A stretch of DNA of 7,576 bases, from positions 1-7,576 of the forward strand of contig JBNKLQ010000285.1 of assembly GCA_050292445.1 (NCBI GenBank), in the 5' to 3' direction. Within the stretch, counting starts at the first letter, position 1, and the number at the start of each line of letters is the position of its first letter. A program made the position numbers and the translations under genes. A model generated the notes under the pieces. It saw nothing but the letters and a program-made list of their open reading frames with translations. It was not told the origin of the DNA and did not search any database. Shown one piece after another: positions 6,501 to 7,576 of the stretch. The DNA is from Leptofilum sp050292445. GTDB taxonomy: Bacteria; Chloroflexota; Anaerolineae; Promineifilales; Promineifilaceae.

Positions 6501-7576
6501 CAGGCGGTTGACGATGCCACGATGAGTGTTCATGGCACCCTTGGGTTTGCCGGTGGAGCCGGAGGTGTAGATGGTGTAGGCCAGATGATCGGGCGTGAGG
6601 GGGACGTCTGGGTTGGTTTGGGGGTGTTGGGCGATTTGGTGCCAATCGGTGTCCAGGCTGATAGTTGTGAATTGTGAATTGTGAATTGTGAATTGTGAAT
6701 TTTCACTTGCTACCAAATGCTGCTGGGAGAGAAGGATTGAGACCTGGGAGTCTTCGAGCATGAATTGCAGGCGTTCGGCCGGGTAAGATGGATCAATCGG
6801 TACGTAGGCACCGCCTGCCTTGATGATGCCCAGTAGGGCAATAACCATCTCCAAACTGCGCTCCATGCAAACGCCCACCATTACATCGGGCTGAATGCCT
6901 TGGGCGATGAGGAAATGGGCTAATTGGTTGGCTTTTTGGTTGAGCTGGTGGTAAGTGAGGGTTTGGTCGGCATACGTCAGCGCAGGTGCGCCGGGAGTTT
7001 GGGCGACTTGGTCTTCAAATAGTTGGGGCAAACATCGTGCGAGATTGTAGGGAACGGCCGTATCATTCACCGTGTACAGCAGCGTATGTTTTTGCTCATC
7101 GGTGAGAAGGGGGAGTTGAGAAACGGCCGTGTCTGGCTGGGCCACAATTGAACTGAGCAAGGTGGTGAAATGACCGGCCATTTGTTCGATGGTGGTGTCG
7201 TTGAACAAGTCCGTATTGAATTCCCAGGTGGCCAGCCATTCATTGTTGATCTCGGCCATTGCCAGCGTTATGTCAAACTGTGAAGCCTGTTGGGTGAGCG
7301 CCAGCGGCGTGAAGCGCAGTACGCCTAGCTCGATCTCATCGCCTGCCTGACCCAGCGCCAGCGCCGTCAGGCCGTGATGTGCGGCGTGGGCTTTTTGCCA
7401 GACAAACATGTTTTGGAAGACGGGCGAATGGGCTGCATCGCGGGCCAATCCTAAGGCTTCCACCAGCGCCGGGAAAGGGAGTGCTTGATGGGTAAACGCG
7501 CCAACTGCGGTTTCCTTCACCCGCTGCAATAAGTTGCGGAAGCTCATCTGACCATCTTCCAACTGGGTGCGAATGA
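561..7576 (-). CDS. Hybrid NRPS-PKS megasynthase, C-A(Ser)-PCP-KS-AT-KR-ACP, 5' end outside window
   Basis: Large modular enzyme (about 2337 visible residues) joining one NRPS module to one reducing PKS module. Residue numbers here and below count the codon at 7560-7562 as residue 1. The frame stays open to the window edge (I-R-T-Q precedes residue 1) and the first residues are mid-condensation-domain, so the TTG at 7560-7562 is not a start and the true start is upstream. Domain order by visible motifs: C (to ~155), A (~178-695), PCP (~712-778), KS (~797-1222), AT (~1318-1610), KR (~1692-2185), ACP (~2226-2296), basic tail (2297-2333). Stop is TGA at 561-563. There is no DH, ER, methyltransferase, epimerase or thioesterase, so this protein passes its chain on; the co-directional gene downstream starts with a KS. 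Inferred role: add serine, extend with malonyl-CoA and reduce the beta-keto group. The final product cannot be named from this window. Odd features: repeat-derived inserts in the A domain and many copies of one palindrome. Confidence 0.96.
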   Translation of the reverse strand, partial: IRTQLEDGQMSFRNLLQRVKETAVGAFTHQALPFPALVEALGLARDAAHSPVFQNMFVWQKAHAAHHGLTALALGQAGDEIELGVLRFTPLALTQQASQFDITLAMAEINNEWLATWEFNTDLFNDTTIEQMAGHFTTLLSSIVAQPDTAVSQLPLLTDEQKHTLLYTVNDTAVPYNLARCLPQLFEDQVAQTPGAPALTYADQTLTYHQLNQKANQLAHFLIAQGIQPDVMVGVCMERSLEMVIALLGIIKAGGAYVPIDPSYPAERLQFMLEDSQVSILLSQQHLVASENSQFTIHNSQFTTISLDTDWHQIAQHPQTNPDVPLTPDHLAYTIYTSGSTGKPKGAMNTHRGIVNRLLWMQDAYQLTADDHILQKTPFSFDVSVWEFFWPLITGAKLVMAQPGGHLDSTYLVQLIQEAQITTMHFVPSMLQIFLTEPNVDRCTSLRRVICSGEALPYDLTQRFFATLHRSALPECELHNLYGPTEAAIDVSYWQCLRDDPRQMVPIGRPIANIQLYILDKHLQPVPQGVAGELHIGGVGVARGYWNRPKLTKEKFIPNPFDKVTNQPVTPSPLLPCPPAHLYKTGDLVRYLSDGNIQFLGRVDHQIKLRGFRIELGEIENQLTALPSVREALVMLHTVSADDKRLLAYLVPQDGQQIDIAKIRTQLQTILPDYMVPNLFVPLDAFPLMPNGKVNRRALPAPTLHVADKTAVPPRSQLEQRIAQVWQKVLSLPKVGIHDNFFDLGGHSLLLVQAQRQLQEALGREIPLVQFLEKPTIHGITQLLLADGEEVVVRQTAVRQQDDIAIIGLDGRFPGATNLEQFWQNLRDGIESIQVLDDEALDQLGVPQHLRQNPDFVRAEPLLADIDQFAASFFGYAPNQAKLLSPEHRLFLEVAWHALENAGYSSEQYRGQIGVFAGMGMSTYLLFNLLNHPDVDPSDDSFAIMLGNDKDFLATRASYHLNLTGPSLDVQTGCSTSLVATHLACESLMNGQCDIALAGGVSVEMPQRAGYIYQPSGIASPDGHCRPFDAAGQGTVFGSGVGIVVLKRLSDAIADGDTIQAVIKGTAVNNDGSLKLGYTAPSINGQADVIAKAQAAANVTPDTIQYIEAHGTATELGDPIEITALAKLFKGSSEQKTVIGSVKSNVGHLDSAAGVAGLIKTVLSLRHKQIPPTCHFDTPNPKLNLAQTPFEINNTLLPWQNGRSPRRAGVSSFGIGGTNAHIILEEAPQPTPSDPAQPWQLLQLSAKSTEALETITQNLADYLEAQPDTNLADVAYTLQTGRRTFTYRRMVVCQDVADASATLRAVDRERILNRTQAEQTRPLIFMFSGQGSQYVNMGQSLYETEPLFRETVDECAEILRPFLTLDLRDLIYPKADKAEWAAEQLKNTAITQPALFTIEYALAKLWQSWSLQPEAMIGHSIGEYVAAALAGVFSLRDALHTVAKRGELMQAMAPGSMLAVSRPADEVENLLPETLTVAVINSPDSCVVSGPDEAIEALAEQLTAQDIQCRRLHTSHAFHSPMMDAALEPFIAHLQTIKLNSPNGPLISNETGDWMTAEQATDPAYWARHLRHTVNFAACIQTLRTLGDAIFLEVGPGNALATVVKQQLDKNAPQLAYATLRHPRQKEDDRIRPLTTIGQLWLAGLPVQWEQLYQHQNRRRLPLPGYPFERQRYWLDPPAENQPRHLSAKKKASLPDWFYLPTWQHTLPPTMTQQYLLDKKANWLLFIDESGLGDRLNGFLRTNEQHVTVVMAGDQFAQLDETVITINPANTADYDTLCQKLHGEGKWPDHIVHLWNVTTEPIDPAAQTENAFYSLLYLAQALDKVRSEESTQLHLVANHLYAITDAETITAEKRLLSGPVKVLPQEFEWLSTQVIDVQLPAPNSWLWGETVQLLLAEFGVNQMDAPAETIAYRGRGRWVLEYAPAPLNQDAAAVPRLRPRGTVLITGGLGGLALATAEMLTKQAQARLVLLHRSPFPPRAEWEDWLVAKGAEDHTSQRIHKLMALEADGAELLLLQADVTDKESLATAVFQAETKFGEINAVFHAAGVAGGGLVQLKTREAAETVLQPKVQGTRNLAAVFAEKRLDFMLLFSSLTAVSGGIGQIDYCAANAFLDAFAHEAEGERPYPVISVNWGDWANIGMAAETEVPTIIKQWRQQQSSHAILPHEGQEALQYILHHLPQQILVSPRYLPAVIADGDKLTLAYVLNNLAQAAKPAVSRDQEWDYVAPRNKIEQQIVAIWQETLEIEQVGVYDNFFELGGNSLVGIKLINRINETFQVHISAVSLYEQPTVSKLTELITQMQSDDGEVEDDTYTEQVDRGQRRRDRRRRQRSTARRK
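564..674 (-). other. Acidic/arginine-rich C-terminal tail, possible docking element
   Basis: Residues 2297-2333 follow the last carrier domain. A short acidic run (SDDGEVEDD, 2299-2307) is followed by a very basic end containing RGQRRRDRRRRQRS (2315-2328) and finishing ARRK. About 14 of the last 19 residues are Arg or Lys. No long hydrophobic heptad pattern of a classical helical docking domain is seen. The next protein in the pathway starts with a short acidic segment (MSEETIENQFDG), so charge-based pairing between the two chains is plausible; that is inference only. Confidence 0.55.
675..887 (-). other. Acyl carrier (ACP) domain, C-terminal
   Basis: Residues ~2226-2296. The motif YDNFFELGGNSLVGIKLI (2248-2265) places the phosphopantetheine serine at Ser2258 (codon 789-791). 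By position, after KR in the PKS half, it is the ACP that receives malonate and holds the reduced product. Its motif is of the DNFFELGGxSL kind that resembles NRPS carriers, which is common in hybrid assembly lines. It is the last catalytic element before the terminal tail, with no release domain. Confidence 0.93.
1008..2489 (-). other. Ketoreductase (KR) domain with structural subdomain
   Basis: Residues ~1692-2185. The non-catalytic structural half begins near WFYLPTWQ (1693-1700) and runs to about 1915. The Rossmann half starts with VLITGGLGGLALATAEML (1939-1956), an NADPH-binding TGGxGG motif. Catalytic residues fit the expected spacing: Lys2065 (QPKVQGT), Ser2089 (LLFSSL), Tyr2102 (DYCAAN, codon 1257-1259) and Asn2106. 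The fold appears active, so the beta-keto group is probably reduced to a beta-hydroxyl. The usual stereochemical fingerprints are missing: the LDD position reads VAGGG, and the A-type Trp position (eight residues before Tyr2102) is Ser. I therefore do not predict the hydroxyl configuration. No DH or ER sequence lies between AT and KR. Confidence 0.94.
2733..3611 (-). other. Acyltransferase (AT) domain, predicted malonyl-CoA specific
   Basis: Residues ~1318-1610. FMFSGQGSQYVNMGQSLY (1321-1338) is the AT opening motif. Ser1416 in GHSIGEY (codon 3315-3317) is the acyl-enzyme nucleophile. The RGELMQ segment supplies the substrate-carboxylate arginine (Arg1441). HAFHS (1512-1516) is the malonyl-type specificity motif, in place of the YASH of methylmalonyl ATs, so malonyl-CoA is the predicted extender. 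FLEVGPGNALATVVKQQL (1587-1604) closes the domain. It is followed by the usual post-AT linker ending LPGYPFERQRYWLD (1659-1672). Confidence 0.95.
3897..5174 (-). other. Ketosynthase (KS) domain
   Basis: Residues ~797-1222. Start motif IAIIGLDGRFPGATNLEQFW (800-819). The catalytic triad is intact: Cys970 in DVQTGCSTSLV (codon 4653-4655), His1106 in EAHGTATELGDP, and His1144 in KSNVGHLDSAAG. The C-terminal signature SSFGIGGTNAHIILEEAP (1207-1224) is present. The segment SPEHRLFLEVAWHALENAGY (881-900) contrasts with DPQQR in the downstream protein's KS. Because it follows a PCP, it should accept an aminoacyl or peptidyl thioester and do the decarboxylative Claisen condensation with malonyl-ACP. 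Clade assignment would need a phylogeny. Confidence 0.96.
5229..5429 (-). other. Peptidyl carrier protein (PCP) domain
   Basis: Residues ~712-778 form a carrier domain with the motif DNFFDLGGHSLL (735-746). Ser744 (codon 5331-5333) is the expected 4'-phosphopantetheine attachment site. It sits directly after the A domain and before a KS, so it would carry the seryl-extended chain and hand it to the KS, an NRPS-to-PKS transfer. The flanking linkers (DKTAVPPRS and RQTAVRQQ) each contain a copy of the ACGGCCGT palindrome. Confidence 0.94.
5839..5866 (+). repeat. G-run tract with G-quadruplex potential inside the A domain
   Basis: Four guanine runs of 6, 4, 5 and 5 (5839-5844, 5847-5850, 5856-5860, 5862-5866) are separated by 2, 5 and 1 bases on the plus strand, the template strand of the gene. 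This satisfies a strict four-run G-quadruplex pattern. The coding strand gives the proline-rich TPSPLLPCPP (566-575) between A6 and A7, which looks like a low-complexity insert ahead of LYKTGDL. A 6-bp inverted repeat, GGTGAC (5865-5870) / GTCACC (5881-5886), abuts it. Confidence 0.8.
6667..6701. repeat. Perfect heptanucleotide tandem repeat, (GTGAATT)x5, inside the A domain
   Basis: Five exact, uninterrupted copies of GTGAATT on the plus strand (AATTCAC on the coding strand). Seven is not a multiple of three, so the protein repeats every 21 bp (7 residues): NSQFTIH then NSQFT at residues 288-299. The site is the variable stretch between A2 and A3 of the serine A domain, where extra length is tolerated. 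It resembles the short tandemly repeated heptanucleotide sequences known from filamentous cyanobacteria. Confidence 0.93.
7098..7576 (-). other. Condensation (C) domain, C-terminal part
   Basis: Residues ~1-155 match the second half of an NRPS C domain. HQALPFPALVEAL (25-37) matches core C6 (HQDxPFE-like). RDAAHSPVFQNMFVWQ (41-56) matches C7 (RDxSRNPL-like). QFDITL (95-100) and the helix before the A-domain linker (MAGHFTTLLSSI, 128-139) are also typical. The catalytic HHxxxDG motif lies upstream of the window, so activity and subtype (LCL, DCL, dual or starter) cannot be judged. A C domain here means that an upstream acyl or peptidyl donor is condensed with the serine loaded by the adjacent A domain. 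Confidence 0.92.

Larger units (their letters stand above)
5478..7031 (-). other. Adenylation (A) domain, predicted serine-activating
   Basis: All ten A-domain cores are visible: A1 LTYHQLNQKANQLA (202-215), A2 KAGGAYVPIDP (248-258), A3 YTSGSTGKPKG (332-342), A4 FSFDVSVWE (375-383), A5 NLYGPTEAAI (476-485), A6 GELHIGGVGVARGYWNRP (528-545), A7 LYKTGDLVRYL (578-588), A8 LRGFRIELGEIE (605-616), A9 LPDYMVPNLF (667-676), A10 NGKVNRRAL (687-695, invariant Lys689). Aligning A4-A5 by eye to the PheA pocket gives the ten-residue code D-V-W-H-I-S-L-I-D-K. This is essentially the known serine code (DVWH-x-SL-x-DK, as in EntF-type domains). The domain therefore probably makes seryl-AMP and loads the adjacent PCP. 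Two loops carry repeat-derived inserts: residues 288-299 between A2 and A3, and about 560-576 between A6 and A7. Both lie outside catalytic cores, and all motifs remain intact. Confidence 0.93.
263..7130. repeat. Dispersed palindrome ACGGCCGT, 13 copies
   Basis: Hand-located copies of ACGGCCGT start at 263, 1199, 1285, 1489, 2675, 3491, 3966, 4372, 5139, 5182, 5440, 7054 and 7123. Every one extends to AACGGCCGT on at least one strand. Five are the full 10-bp palindrome AACGGCCGTT (starting at 1284, 1488, 3965, 5181, 5439). All lie within coding sequence and are read in all three frames: as T-A-V seven times, R-P four times, and N/D-G-R twice. Ten further sites share only the CGGCCG core (1145, 1340, 1388, 1703, 2537, 2903, 3730, 4118, 6049, 6776). 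Fewer than one 8-mer would be expected by chance in a window this size. Confidence 0.9.

Noticed and set aside
6667..6701. CRISPR array
   Set aside because: The five units are 7 bp, contiguous and have no spacers; this is a simple tandem repeat.
7560..7562. TTG at 7560-7562 as the start of the megasynthase
   Set aside because: The frame remains open upstream to the window edge, and the residues on both sides belong to the middle of a condensation domain, so the real start lies outside.

Overview
This window carries part of a modular hybrid non-ribosomal peptide synthetase / type I polyketide synthase (NRPS-PKS) cluster. All real coding sequence reads on the minus strand, so biosynthetic order runs from high to low coordinates. 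Two genes are present and both are cut by the window edges: a megasynthase whose 5' end lies beyond base 7576, and the N-terminus of a following PKS protein that leaves the window at base 1.

Layout in the direction of transcription: 7576-561 encodes the end of a condensation (C) domain, then adenylation (A, serine code predicted), peptidyl carrier (PCP), ketosynthase (KS), malonyl-type acyltransferase (AT), ketoreductase (KR), acyl carrier (ACP) and a short acidic-then-arginine-rich C-terminal tail. A 159-bp spacer (402-560) follows. It holds degenerate 7-bp repeats and a long imperfect inverted repeat of about 104 bp. Bases 401-1 encode the first 133 residues of a protein that begins almost directly with a KS domain. 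All visible catalytic residues are intact. The expected chemistry is addition of serine to an upstream peptide, one malonate extension and ketoreduction, giving a statine-like gamma-amino-beta-hydroxy unit, then transfer to the KS of the next protein.

The most unusual signal is at DNA level. The palindrome ACGGCCGT occurs 13 times by hand count, and every copy extends to AACGGCCGT on at least one strand. It is read in all three coding frames. This resembles the cyanobacterial HIP1 palindrome (GCGATCGC, seen only once here) but with a different core. Other repeat material is a perfect five-copy heptanucleotide array and a G/C-homopolymer-rich insert, both in surface-loop positions of the same A domain, plus the intergenic hairpin.

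Organism: estimated GC is in the high fifties. Cyanobacteria-like hybrid megasynthase sequences combined with short tandem heptanucleotide repeats and a CGCAGAG-type intergenic hairpin suggest a repeat-rich filamentous lineage. I lean towards Chloroflexota (Anaerolineae or relatives), with Cyanobacteria as the alternative; this is a low-confidence inference. No RNA genes, CRISPR array, transposase or convincing promoter was seen.
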